From assembly GCA_946811185.2 (NCBI GenBank), contig OX328105.1, positions 30,817,394 to 30,881,393 on the forward strand: 64,000 nt of DNA. The letters run 5' to 3'. Origin of the DNA: Hippopus hippopus. Its lineage: Eukaryota; Mollusca; Bivalvia; Cardiida; Cardiidae. The notes beneath the pieces are model-generated. The model was not told the origin of the DNA, did no database searches, and saw only the letters and a list, made by a program, of their open reading frames with translations. Shown here one piece after another: positions 21,852-33,016 of this stretch. Numbering within the stretch: position 1 is the first letter of the stretch; every line of letters begins with the position of its first letter. The position numbers and the translations under genes were made by a program.

Positions 21852-24771
21852 AACAAGAGGGCCATGGTGGCCCTGGATCGCTTACCTGAGTCAATAGACT
21901 ATTGAGTGAGTCACTCAATAGGCGAAATTCTCTCCACGTGCATAATTCAATTTCTGACCAATTGTCAGGTCAATTGAGCTTAAAATGTGGCCTCTAGAGC
22001 GTCCACAAGGAATTTCCGTAAGTTGACCTAGTGACCTAATTTATCATCCAACGTGACCCAATTTAGAACTCATCAAAAAATTTATCAAGACAAACATTCT
22101 GAAAAGTTTTAAATTTAATTGAGCAATAAATGTGACCTCTAGAGTGCCCTCAAGGTATTTCTTAAATTTGACCAAGTGACCTAGTTTATGACCCCAGGTA
22201 ATCCAATTTCAAACTCACCCAATTTTTCATCAAGACAAACATTCTGACCAATTTTCAAGTCAATTGAGCAAGAAATGTGACCTCTAGAGTGCCCTAAAGT
22301 TATTTCTTTAATTTGACATAGTGACCTAGATTATGACCCCAGGTGACCCAATTTTGAACTCATCCTAGATTTCATCATGACAAACATTTTAACGAATTTT
22401 CAAATCAGTTGAACAATAAATGTGGCCCCTAGAGTGCCCACAAGGTATTTCTTTAATTTGACCCAGTGACCTAGTTTATGACTCCACATGACCCAAATTC
22501 AGACTCATGTGAGATATTATCAAAACAAACATTCTGACCAATTATCAAGTCAATTGAGCAAAACATGTGGCCTCTAGAGTGCCCACAAGGTATTTCTTTA
22601 ATTTGACCTAGTGACCTAGTTTATGACTCCAGGTGACCCAATTTCAAACTCATCCGATATTTCATCAAGACAAACATTCTGACTAATTTTTAAGTCAGTT
22701 GAGCTAGAAATGTGGCCTCTAGAGTGCCCTAAAGGTATTTCTTTAATTTGACCTAGTGACCTAGATTATGACCCCAGGTGACCCAATTTCGAACTCATCC
22801 TAGATTTCATCAAGACAAACATTTTAACCAATTTTCAAATCAATTGAACAATAAATGTGGCCTCTAGAGTGCTCACAAGGTATTTCTTTAATTTGACCTA
22901 GTGACCTAATTTAAGACCCCACATGACCCTAATTTAGACTCCCGTGAGATTTTATCAAGACAAACATTCTGACCAATTTTCAAGTCAATTGAGCAATAAA
23001 TGTGGCCTCTAGAGTGCCCACAAGGTATTTCTTTAATTTGACCAAGTGACCTAGTTTATGATCCCAGGTGACCCAATTTCAAACTCATCCGATATTTCAT
23101 CAAGACAAACATTCTGACCAATTTTCAAGTCAATTGAGCAAGATATGTGGCCTCTAGAGTGCCCTAAAGGTATTTCTTTAATTTGACCTTGTGACCTAGA
23201 TTATGACCCCAGGTTACCCAAATCCAAACCCATTTGAGATTTTATCAAGACAAACGTTCTGAACAATTTTCAAATCAATTGAGCAAAAAATGTGGCCCCT
23301 AGAGTGCCAACAAGGTATTTCTTTACTTTGACCTAGTGACCTAGTTTATGATCCCAGGAGACCCAAATCCAAACCCATTTGAGATTTTATCAAGACAAAC
23401 ATTCTGACCAAATTTCAGGTCATTTGAGCAATAAATGTGCCCTCTAGAGTGCCCACAAGGTATTTCTTTAATATGACCTAGTGACCTAGTTTATGATCCC
23501 AGGAGACCCAAATCCAAACCCATTTGAGATTTTATCAAGACAAACATTCTGACCAAATTTCAGGTCATTTGAGCAATAAATGTGCCCTCTAGAGTGCCCA
23601 CAAGGTATTTCTTTAATTTGACCAACTGACCTAGTTTATGACTCCAGGTGACCCAATTTCAAACTCACCCAATATTTCATCAAAACAAACATTCTGACCA
23701 ATTTTCAAGTCAATTGAGCAAGAAATGTAGCCTCTAGAGTGCTCTAAAGGTATTTCTTTAATTTGACCTAGTGACCTAGATTATGACCCCAGATGACCCA
23801 ATTTCGAACTCATCCTAGATTTCATCATGACAAACATTTTAATCAATTTTAGATCAATTGAACAATAAATTTGGCCTCTAGAGTGCCCACAAGGTATTTC
23901 ATTAATTTGACCTAGTTACCTAGTTTAAAACCCCACATGACCCAAATTCAGATTCATGTGAGATTTTATCAAGACAAACATTCTGACCAATTTTCAAGTC
24001 AATTGAGCAAAAAATGTGGCCTCTAGAGTGCCCACAAGTTATTACTTTGATTTGACCTAGTGACCTAGTTTATGATCCCAGGTGACCCAATTTCGAACTG
24101 ACTGAACATGTTGTGCTCAAGTGGGCTAACAAACTTAGAACAGGTTCACTACATACCAAATAACAAAGCTCTATGCCTTCCAGTTTTAGAAAAGAAGAAT
24201 TTTAAAGTTTTCCTTCTTTGTTCCTTTGTTCAAACTTGTGACCCCCGGGACGGGGCCAGTTTTGACCCCAGGGGCATCATTTGAATAAACTTGGTAGAGG
24301 TCCACTGGGAGATGCTACATACCAAATATCAAAGCTCTACACCTTCCAGTTTTAGAGAAGAAGAATTTTAAAGTTTTCCTTCTTTGTTCCTATGTTCAAA
24401 ATTGTGACGCCCGGGGCGGGGCCAGTTTTGACCCCAGGGGCATCATATAAACAAACTTGGTAGAGGTCTACTAGGAGATGCTACATACCAAATATCAAAG
24501 CTCTACGCCTTCTAGTTTCAGAGAAGAAGATTTTCAAAGATTTTGCTATTTTTTTCCTTTCTGTTGCCATGCAACCAGAGTTATGGGTGGAATTCAATCT
24601 CTTGAACACCTTTGGTAGAGCTTCTCCCAAGGAACATCCCTGCCAAGTTTCATCAAGATTGGCCCAGCGGTGTAGGAGGAGAAGATGTTTAAAGGAATTG
24701 TGGACAGATGGACGCCGGACAACGACCGATCACAATACCTCACCTTAGCATTTCGTGCTCAGGTGAGCTAA
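21852..24771 (+). mobile_element. Complete Helitron/Helentron-like element with ~145-bp tandem array
   Basis: The 5' end AACAAGAGGGCCATGGTGGC contains a short hairpin (AGGGCCATGGTGGCCCT) and the 3' end is a GCATTTCGTGC hairpin, then TCAGGTGAGCTAA at 24771. Between them are a tandem array (about 21960-24090, roughly 15 units, period 143-146) and a unique 3' block (24100-24760) that is shared with 1-438. No replication or helicase protein is encoded, so it is non-autonomous. Short hairpins at both ends plus a central tandem core resemble the Helentron-derived elements reported from bivalves; this placement is inference. Confidence 0.7.
21960..24090 (+). repeat. Tandem array, ~145 bp x ~15
   Basis: Units are marked by 'CTCTAGAGTGCCCACAAGG' recurring near 21997, 22143, 22288, 22434, 22580, 22726, 22871, 23013, 23160, 23304, 23452, 23598, 23741, 23886 and 24028. 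About eight units keep TGACCTAGTGACCT exactly (for example near 22023, 22605, 22750, 22895, 23328, 23474, 23763 and 24053). Units 23330-23470 and 23475-23620 are nearly identical, suggesting recent duplication. Confidence 0.85.
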
Positions 24772-25024
24772 AAAAACTGAAGAAAAAAAGCTAGATTTAA
24801 ATTCCATTTAACTTTATTCATAACAAAAGAATGGTTTAGTTAACATTTAAATAATTATGTTATTTCTAGAAATTGAGAGAAAGAATTATCACTTAGATTC
24901 GAGTAGATACTGGTATTGTGATGCTTTTAAAAATAAACTGTGTGACACAGATAGTCACTGCGCATTACCATGAGCAACGATTACATTATCATACCCATTT
25001 CCTTCTAAGGATCTAATTTGTTCC
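24772..25024. other. No gene seen
   Basis: AT-rich spacer with no recognised element. Confidence 0.4.
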
Positions 25025-25215
25025 AACTCTCTACCAAACGACAAAATTCAGACTTGCTCCCAATGAAAGCATTTGCAGACGACATCTTCTGGGTGGCTCA
25101 AATGATGGGATTTATTTTAAAGGGTTAGAAAACATTGTGAGAAATGGGAAAAAAATACTGGTTTCTCCTTTTCCCACAATGTTTCCCAAAGGCTTCTTCA
25201 GAAAACTCAAGATTT
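25025..25215 (+). mobile_element. Decayed family A MITE
   Basis: 'CAACTCTCTACCAAACGAC..' with GCATTTGCAGACGACA and a shortened hairpin (AACATTGTGAGAAATGG / CTTTTCCCACAATGTT). Confidence 0.6.
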
Positions 25216-26454
25216 CATACCTTTACAAATCTAAACATCAGTGCCTACAGGTCTATACCAGTACAATTATAAACATCTGTTCCCCTCAGTATGCCTCCTA
25301 GGTGTGAATTAAATTCCAGTAGGCCTTCAGAGGACACACCGCAAATAGGCTGGGCTCATTAGAATAAAAATGTCTATATTTTTTACCTATCACACATTTC
25401 TATTTATTCATTTGTTATCAGTGCCTATAAGAAAGTTAAAAAAAAAGCCAGCACATTCAGCTACGCCGGGAAAAAGATGGACGGCGTAAGAGATACTGGA
25501 ATATGAATATTGGAACTCATAAATGGCTCAATATGAAGTATGAAAGTTTAACTCACGACCAGTTGCCTCTTTTTCCTCACCGTTTTTCATTTTGTTGAAA
25601 AGTAGTATTGGATTATTGGGTTACGCGTTTGAAAATATTAAATTTCCAAATAGAACAAGAAAAGGGTAATTCTCTATTACATGAATTTGCTATGGTATAA
25701 ATCAAGGCCCGGTGGTATCGATTAGCGGTGTAAATACGTACATTGGTTTCATAAATGTGCGAGCACATATGGCATCGGGGCCCGCCGAATAAACATGTAT
25801 ACATTTTCTTTTAACCAACCGCACAGAGCTATTCATCCCTTATCAGTACCAAGAAGTAGGTAAATCAAAGTACTGAAAGTACCGACAGACTAGCGAATTT
25901 GAAATACATGTAAGTGGCTATGGTAAAGATAAGACTTGGTTGGTTTATACAAGATTGAAGAAAAATTGTAAAATTCAGGTTGGAGTCCATTCCAGTTTCG
26001 CCAGCTCATTCCGGTTATTAAGTTCAATCCGGATCCAGTTCAATCTATTGATTTTACCCAACACACTTGACTACTAACTTGGCAAAATAAGAAAAACTAT
26101 GAAAACGTTATTTGTTAACTTTCAGTTGAAAACAAGTTATTTCGTTGAAATGATATCCTCCGCCAAAAAAGACTTTTTTAATAGAAACATACAAGAGGTA
26201 TCGCGTTTTGCATGCACACGTGGCCTTTTTGTTATTGGTTCATAACAAACTTTTACATTAAGACCCCTTTTTCATAACATGGCATTTCATTAAATGAAAA
26301 CAAACAATGCTTGTTTGTGGCTTATGATAAACAATATAAATATGAAGGTTCATAAAATTTTGTCCAGTAGATCTACTTAAAGAGATATTGATTCATAAAG
26401 GAAATATACATCAAGCCCCCTTTTTCCATGACACAGCATCAATGAAATAATTAT
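25216..26454. other. No gene seen
   Basis: No convincing exon is visible on either strand. Fragments similar to family C ends ('CCCCTTTTTCATAACATGGC') occur near 26265-26285 and 26417-26440. Confidence 0.4.
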
Positions 26455-26543
26455 ATCAGTGGACTATCATAAGGAACACATGTACAAAGTTTCATCAATT
26501 TTTAAAAAGGATTTTAGAAGAAATATGTCCGGACGGACAGACG
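26455..26543 (+). mobile_element. Fragment of an interspersed repeat joined to family B
   Basis: It contains 'CAAAGTTTCATCAATTTTTAAAAAGGATTTTAG' in part and GGACGGACAGACGGACAG, the kind of 3' block seen in the Helitron-like elements. It is fused directly to the family B hairpin at 26544. Confidence 0.4.
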
Positions 26544-26717
26544 GACAGTGTAGATTAAGATCAGACTGCACAGACTGCAGTCTGATCTTGGATTCACATT
26601 GTCCGATAAAGGTATATTTTTGTTTCCAAAATATAACTTTGAAATAGCAATATTCAGGTTTTTACCATCAGCTTGAAAGTTTCATTATTAATATCTTTTT
26701 TAAGCAGATTAAGGGTT
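26544..26717 (+). mobile_element. Family B MITE, left end replaced
   Basis: The hairpin AGATCAGACTGCACAGAC / CTGCAGTCTGATCTTGG is followed by the standard right half ('CAGCTTGAAAGTTTCATT') and ends AAGGGTTAA. Confidence 0.7.
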
Positions 26718-26769
26718 AAACTGGATTATATAGTTAATCAGTAGCACAAAAAGTAATTGTGTAGTAAAT

Positions 26770-26999
26770 GTTTATCTCGTTACAAAACGAAAAATTTTCA
26801 CTTGTCCAAACTCAAAGCTGTTCCAGACTATAAAGGTAAATGCGGCTCAATTGATGAAACCTGATTCTAAAAGTGCAGAAAGCAATGTGGGAAAAGGAGG
26901 AAATGCTGGTTGCCAGCATTTTCTCCTTTTCCCGCAATGTTTTCACAGGGCATCTTCCCCAATTTCGTTAAAACTGGTGATTGCGTGGTAAAGTGTTAA
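26770..26999 (+). mobile_element. Family A MITE
   Basis: 'ATCTCGTTACAAAACGAAA..' to 'CGTGGTAAAGTGTTAA', with a near-perfect hairpin at about 26880-26945. Confidence 0.75.
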
Positions 27000-27458
27000 T
27001 ATACAAGACGTAAAATAACAGTTGAACATACCATTTTCTCGGTACACAATGATCTAAATAATGAATGACTGAAGGAATGACAAGGGTTCTCTGTCCAGTG
27101 AGGGTTAATGTTGCTGGGATTTGCTACAAGTTACCTAGGTGTATCTATTTTTAGATTCATTGATAATGTTACTGTGTTGTAGGAATACATGTATGTGTAT
27201 GAGCCTGATTTGCATAGGTCACTTAATTTACATATAAGCAAGCATCTTGTACCTTATCAATGCCATATTGTTCAGTCTATTACTTTTTAAGTAGACATGT
27301 TCAAATTGGGATGGTAGAGATTTTGTGTTTTTTGTCAAAATTGTCATATGTAACAGAATTAAGATTGCTAGTAGAAAGAATTATTTTTCTGTGAGGCAGT
27401 ATTTGGCAACTGTGGGGCTTTTTGTTTACTTTGAATCTGAGTCAATCTGAATGCCTAT
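27000..27458. other. No gene seen
   Basis: Spacer. A short 'AATACATGTATGTGTAT' palindrome-like stretch lies at 27183-27199. Confidence 0.4.
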
Positions 27459-28440
27459 AGACTAGCTTCGCTAGTCTAATCAAAGCGTTGAGAACACTGA
27501 AGTGGTATTTGTCAAGGAAACCATTGTGTGGAATTAGTAATTTGAAAGAAAAGGAGAAATATTATTCAAATATTGGCTTGAAAGTCAACCTACAAAGCAA
27601 ATAAATATTTTTTTCGTTAAAGGGAGTGTACTCACGACAAAGTTAGGATTATTTGTGTATTGGTGGTCTCCCATTGATCATTAGGAGGAGTCAGGAGTAA
27701 CATCCCTTGACAATAGCATGCATGATGGATAGAGAGAGAAACCATATGAATATGTCAAATAAAATTAAGTTTGTAAGTGAAAACTATGATTTTGAAATAT
27801 ATTTGGCCGTTAACATTTAATTCCCAACATTAAAATCAATTATTTCGATATATAAATAGTCATGCCCAATCAAATGGAGTAGCGCACAATCATGGGACGA
27901 ACAAGCCATGGGACGAACTGGTTTTGGAACGAAAAAGCCCAGGACCAAGCGATCGGTAGACAAATTTTGTACATATCATTGCGCCAATAGAAAGATATGG
28001 GCGAGTGAAGCTATTTTCGATCAAGAATTAATATTTTCATGATCGATGGCCTCACCCAGTGTATTTTAACATGCCATTTCCAATTACATGTCTGAGTGCT
28101 ACCGAAAAACTCATTTGTCTGAGAAAAGTTGAGTTTAATTGGGTTTATTTCCTTCGGCTTTGCACAAAGTACGATACAGAGCTCCAGATAGAGGGGGTGA
28201 TTTTGGTTTTAAAATTGGAATTGTTAATAATTCTCCACTAAACCCTATGTTGTGGGTATTCATTAGAACTGTCTCATCGAGACAATTCTAATGAGTACCC
28301 ACAACATAGGGTTTCAAAGAGAAATAATGGATTTAGAATACCATCACTCCCTCTTATCTGGAGCTCTGACGATACATGGTCTTCAAAATTCAATATTGAA
28401 CTCATAGTGGTATTGTCTTCGACAAATGCCACAAAAATCA
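27459..28440 (+). mobile_element. Interspersed repeat E, copy 1 (inverted copy at 57048-57840)
   Basis: This stretch is repeated in reverse orientation about 30 kb downstream. Shared landmarks include 'GAACACTGAAGTGGTATTTG', 'GGAGGAGTCAGGAGTAACAT', 'GGGACGAACAAGCCATGGG' and 'GTTTATTTCCTTCGGCTTTG'. At its left edge is a hairpin, AGACTAGCTTCGCTAGTCT (about 27460-27478), also found in modified form at the matching edge of the other copy. No protein domain is recognised. Confidence 0.7.
28177..28368. mobile_element. Palindromic MITE inserted in repeat E
   Basis: A 192-base imperfect palindrome begins CAGAGCTCCAGATA and ends TATCTGGAGCTCTG. The inner arms ACCCTATGTTGTGGGTA and TACCCACAACATAGGGT are exact complements. 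The 6-base repeat ACGATA flanks it (28171-28176 and 28369-28374). The copy of repeat E at 57 kb reads straight across the site, giving an empty-site control. Confidence 0.85.
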
Positions 28441-28613
28441 GGGCATTCAGCTTCACCGAAAAATAATCATTGTAGCGAAAGGTGATTCATTCTATACAAC
28501 GTGAATCACTACACCCTGTTGCTTCTCAGTCCGATTATGCGACTTGGTATAAACTTGCACTTGAGTATTTCAAACATCAATGCAAAATTTCAGCTGATTG
28601 GACAGAGTTCTTA

Positions 28614-28785
28614 CATTAATCCTTAGGCTTCTAAGCGCGACTTGGTGCGCTTTTGGGGACAGTGTAGATCAAGATCAGACTGCAATAACGTGCAGGCTAA
28701 TCTTTGATCAACGCTTTCCGATGCGGTATTTTCTGTCCAGTGAAATCAACTTTGAAATCGCAAAATTTGGGTTTAAGTGGAAATG
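28614..28785 (+). mobile_element. Family B MITE
   Basis: 'TTAATCCTTAGGCTTCTAAGCGCGACT..' with the hairpin AGATCAGACTGC / GCAGGCTAATCTTTGATC. The right end is decayed. Confidence 0.65.
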
Positions 28786-28929
28786 ATCGTTTCATTTATG
28801 TGGCAGTTTGGGGGTTTAGTCTAGCAACTCGTTTCCCCATGAATCAAGTATGCAGTGAATGACTTATTTAAAGACAACCCAAGAACGATATTGATTATCA
28901 AGAGAAACCAAATTTAATACATTGATTCA

Positions 28930-29025
28930 TGTGAAAAGATTGTGGCTAAGGGAGAAATTGCTCGTGACGAGCAATTATTCCTTTTGCCACAGTCTTTTCA
29001 TAGCTGATCATTTGCGAGTAAAGAC
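28930..29025 (+). mobile_element. Hairpin related to family A (variant core)
   Basis: GAAAAGATTGTGGCTAAGGG pairs with CCTTTTGCCACAGTCTTTTC around GAGAAATTGCTCGTGACGAGCAATT. The stem layout is that of family A, but the tip sequence differs. A similar variant lies at 46375-46440. Confidence 0.55.
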
Positions 29026-29638
29026 ACGTCTGGAGGTGTAACTGTTCGACCAAATTCCATGGTAGCTATGTGCAGAGTAAACTGGTCTGCGTGCCTGAAG
29101 GCGTGAACGGTATCAGGGGAGGTAATCAATCTAGCTACAGTGTACGGCAACTTGACCTTGACCCTTTGCCAAACTTTCAGTCTCTTTCGACGTCTCAACG
29201 GCTCGTGTATAGAACTAAAACTGCAGACAAATAAATTACTGGAGTCGAGAAAGATGATAGGTTTTTTTTGCGTTTTAACACCATTTTAAAGTGTTTTAGA
29301 AATACAATGGTAGCCAGTACCTTTTCATGCATTCATGGCATTTCCTTTCCAGTGCATGACTTACAAGCCACTGTAATCTTTCTCGCGTGAAGTCGAAACA
29401 ACATCAAGAGGTGTGCGACGAAGGAATCCGGTCGTTAGGGATTTCGTCTATCTTCTAAAAGCATTTTGCCCTAGCAAGGATCCGAACTCGTAGCCCCAGG
29501 ATGATTTCATGCACCCAAAGACAGTAGTAGAAGAGAACCTGTTCGGAAAATGAAGAAAACATTTTTCGGCAATTGCAAGGAAAATACTGTTGGACAAGAA
29601 ACCAAAACTTCTTTATTTCCATGCGTGTTCAGAATTGG
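29026..29638. other. No gene seen
   Basis: Slightly more GC-rich than its surroundings. I found no exon that could be supported. Confidence 0.35.
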
Positions 29639-29845
29639 GCAATGCTCTGTGAAAAGCTCTCGATCAGGTGACCTGCGCAGCCAACGCAGGCTTACATGAA
29701 TCGAAACATTTTGCTATTTGTAAATTTTCTGCATATCAAAGGACTTTTCTAACTCTTTATTCATTCAGTTTTCAGACAAAATGGATTTTATGGACCCATA
29801 ATTATGTGATGACTGGCCTTGTAGCATGCATCACGGTGAGCACAG
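29639..29845 (+). mobile_element. Family C MITE, right end truncated
   Basis: 'CAATGCTCTGTGAAAAG..' with CAGGTGACCTGCGCAGCC, a 'TTTCTGCATATCAAAGG' block and 'GGACCCATAATTATGTGATG'. It stops after 'GCATCACGG'. Confidence 0.6.
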
Positions 29846-29968
29846 GTCATTTGTATTTTTCTACGATACAAATAATCTTGCATTTGCATTAGGCACCTCA
29901 TTCATTACCGCTAAAAGAAATTTGCAGACTGTAAGAATGTCATCATACTAAATGTGGATGGTCCATAT

Positions 29969-30228
29969 GGCTTGCAACACGCGAAAAGGGGCATTCGGAC
30001 ATTTGCGTAAAGTGTCGTATCGGATCAGCCTGCGCAGTCCGCGCAGGCTAATCCGGAACGGCACTTAACGACTACATAGATTTTGTGCAACATTAGACTT
30101 GCGCAAAACAGAAAATTACATAAAAACGGAAAGTTTCATTTTGGAGTAGCATGTGTGGACTGCGCAGGCTGATCCGAGACGGCACTTTACGCAAATGTCC
30201 GAAAGCCCCTTTTCGCGTGTTGCAGGTC
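29969..30228. mobile_element. Family D MITE
   Basis: Long terminal inverted repeats of about 40 bases (GGCTTGCAACACGCGAAAAG.. and ..CTTTTCGCGTGTTGCAGGTC). Two CG-rich hairpins (TCAGCCTGCGCAG / CGCAGGCTAATC and GTGTGGACTGCGCAGGCTGA) flank a short AT-rich middle. Confidence 0.8.
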
Positions 30229-30374
30229 AATTATCGATTATGATGAATACACGAGAAAAAAAAAAAAATCGAAAACATTGTGACAAACAGAGCAATCGTC
30301 ATTTACGAGCATTTTCTTTTTCTTTCTTTCACATAACACTTGCAAAAGTATTCTCCTGCATTACGAGATAGGTC

Positions 30375-30592
30375 ATCTTTTAACTATTTACCAGACAACA
30401 AAAGAGGAAGCTTCAGCAGACGACAAATAAAGGTGACTCAAATGGTTACATTTATCCAGAAAAGACAAGAGAGAAAAATGTGGGAGAAGGAAAATTGCTG
30501 GAGAACAATATTTTTCCTTCTCCAACAATGTTTTCATAAGCGTTCTACCTCGGAGTCGTTTAAACAGCAGGATTGTTTAGCAAAGGGTTACA
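30375..30592 (+). mobile_element. Family A MITE
   Basis: 'TTAACTATTTACCAGACAAC..' to 'GTTTAGCAAAGGGTTA'. The hairpin is GTGGGAGAAGGAAAATTGC with TTTTTCCTTCTCCAAC. Confidence 0.65.
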
Positions 30593-30599
30593 GTGCGGC

Positions 30600-31230
30600 A
30601 GCAATAAGGTTTGTCGAGTAGATAAGCCGTTCGATTGTTCACATCCGAAAGTACTTGAGAAACGGAGCAAATCGCAGGAAATCTTCAAAGATATGATCTG
30701 ACGAGAAACAGATATGAGTAAGGGGCGGGAGGTGAAGGCTTCCAGGGTACAGCATAGACCTTTTATTCCCTCTTCCTCCCACTTCCTACCCGGATGCATC
30801 AAGAGACTTTTAGTCCATTACCCCTCAGCCCCGTATAAGACTAACTTAACTGCATAAGATGACGGCGCTTAACTTCACGATACAGTAAACCAGGCACTTT
30901 GTTTTTGCACCGTCTCAACTTGTACCATATCGTCCCTTTTATTGACCTGATAATTTATCAAGAAAACAACGTTAAAGGACAACTGTCCGATTTCGTTATT
31001 TTTTTTTAATGTTTATGTGGGAAAGATTGTATGTATCCAACTTAACGCTAATAACTATGGTCCGCCTACCCTAAACCAAAAGACGACCATGCCTAAATTT
31101 CCGTTTAATTGTAGTAAATAGTCATATCAATCATCTCAAACTTGAACCGCATTCACCAACCATTCTAAATTGTACTCTAATTCTAATATTAAAGATATTT
31201 CCTAAAGGTCAAAGGAAGACAGCGTCATAT
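30600..31230. other. No gene seen
   Basis: Mixed-composition spacer without a supported exon. Confidence 0.4.
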
Positions 31231-31491
31231 GGCCTGCAACACGCGAAAAGGGGCATTCGGACATTTGCGTAAAATGTCGTCTCGGATCAGCCTGCGCAGA
31301 CCGCACAGGCTAATCCGAGACGGCACTTTACGACTACATTAGATTTTGTGCTACAGTACACTTGCGTGAAACAGAAAATCACACACGATCGGAAAGTGTT
31401 GCCTCGGATCAGCCTGCTCGGACTGCGCAGGCTGATCCGAGACGACATTTTATGCAAATGTCCGAATGCTCCTTTTCGCGTGTTGCAGGCC
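31231..31491. mobile_element. Family D MITE
   Basis: GGCCTGCAACACGCGAAAAG at the left and CTTTTCGCGTGTTGCAGGCC at the right, in exact inverted register. Flanking ATAT on both sides may be a target duplication or an extension of the inverted repeat. Confidence 0.85.
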
Positions 31492-31697
31492 ATATAAGGT
31501 AGCTAGTCAGAAACATCTCTAAAATAAGAAAATTGACTTAAAATGCAGTATGGACTGGTGGTGGTACGGGCGTAGCTCGGAGTTAAAAAAATTAACGTGT
31601 GTACTAGTTGTGTACTAGATATACTTTATCATATGAGACGAGATTGAGTCCCACATGATGCGATAAAGTTCCTGTAGTACTGAACTGGTTATCTGTC

Positions 31698-31925
31698 AAC
31701 TCTTTACCAGACGTAAAAATGTTGAACATGTCCACATTAGAAGCAATTGCAGACGACAATTCAGGTGTGGTTTAAACGATTGGATTTGTCTCTAAAAGGT
31801 TTTAAAAGATTGTAAAAAAAAAAGCAAATGCTGGTTAGCAGCAGTTTTTCCTTTTTTCGCAGTGTTTTCAGAAGCACTCTCTTTATGGGTCGTTAAAACT
31901 TGGGATTGTGTAGTAAAGAGTAACG
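31698..31925 (+). mobile_element. Family A MITE
   Basis: 'GTCAACTCTTTACCAGACG..' to 'TGTGTAGTAAAGAGTAA'. The hairpin tip GCTGGTTAGCAGC is preserved but the arms are mutated. Confidence 0.65.
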
Positions 31926-32723
31926 AGCCAAGGAGAACGTTTCGTTAGAGCGATCAGTCAGCGGTCCTTAGATCAAGTGGTATTTGGCACAAGGTGTGGA
32001 CGTTGGGACGGTATCACAAGGTAGCGGTTATATGCATTTTCTATTTATGAGTGGACAATTAATTTTTTTCAACCTTCCATAACTTAAATAATATTGTTAT
32101 TATTTAAAATAAAATTTACACAAGTGTGTTTCAAATACTCTGTTGAAGAAATCTAGATTAAAGAACCAGGAACACGGTCACAGAGCAGAATAAAAAAAAT
32201 TGCATTTTTCAAAATTCACTTTCAAGTGTACAAGTTTGTAGAATAAAGCAGAAAAAGTAAAACGGGTGGTATATATTCAATATTCCCAAAGTCTGAAACA
32301 TCAAATCTATAGAGATTGTTATGCATAATATCTCAGACGTCCTTTCGACAAGGGAATTCCTCACCGAAAAATAAAAATGCATCAATGCACTTTTTGCAAG
32401 AAAAAAAAAACTACACGAATTCCACTCTCGGTAATTTATTATAGCAAAAAGATGGTCTAAATACATGTATGTACCAGGCGATATTTGGGTAATAGGTTAA
32501 AATGAAGAATAGAAAGGATCTCATCTGGAATTAAATCCTAATTTACTTGATTCCCCTCTGCTGAATATGCTTTACGTTTGATATATTGAACATATGAGTT
32601 AGCAAAAAAAAAAAAAAATAATAATAATAAATCGAACATTTTTAATGTATGAAAAGTATACTGCAATTCAATGAAGACGCAGTGTTGTAAGAGGAGTATA
32701 CCGTAGAAAAACTGACAGTATTA
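31926..32723. other. No gene seen
   Basis: Very AT-rich. An (AAT)n-like run lies at 32615-32630. Confidence 0.4.
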
Positions 32724-32861
32724 GTTGTACGGTCAGGTGGCAGGGGACTTGGAAACTTGTTCATGGCTGTGGTGAATCATGTCGCCCCGAGCCGAGGCGG
32801 CGACATGATTCACCACAGCCGTGAACAAGTTTCCAAGTCCCCTGACACCTCACCGTACAAC
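32724..32861. mobile_element. 138-bp near-perfect palindrome
   Basis: The left arm GTTGTACGGTCAGGTGGCAG.. is matched by the right arm ..CTGACACCTCACCGTACAAC. Inside, GGGGACTTGGAAACTTGTTC pairs with GAACAAGTTTCCAAGTCCCC, and the tip is GC-rich (GCCCCGAGCCGAGGCGGC). No flanking duplication is clear. It is probably a foldback MITE. Confidence 0.75.
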
Positions 32862-32992
32862 GAATTTATTATACTGCAAAGTTTTACCATTCCAACGCGT
32901 GTTAAGCGAATTTTACCCGTTTCTTGGTTTCAAAAATTGAGTACGCTGACGAAGTAGAATTTCCCTTCTGAGTGCCCCAATTCAATGAAAAC

Positions 32993-33016
32993 TGACGTCA
33001 ATGGGAACTGACGTCA
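32993..33016. promoter_or_regulatory. Two CRE-type palindromes
   Basis: TGACGTCA occurs at 32993-33000 and 33009-33016. A CACGTG box lies nearby (about 33149-33154), and a GCCGCCATTTTGG YY1-like motif is at about 33513-33525. This could be a promoter or enhancer, but no transcript start can be tied to it. It is about 2 kb upstream of deacetylase-like gene 1. Confidence 0.3.

Noticed and set aside
21960..24090. CRISPR-like array
   Set aside because: The units are contiguous ~145-base tandem repeats without short repeats and unique spacers, in a eukaryotic setting.
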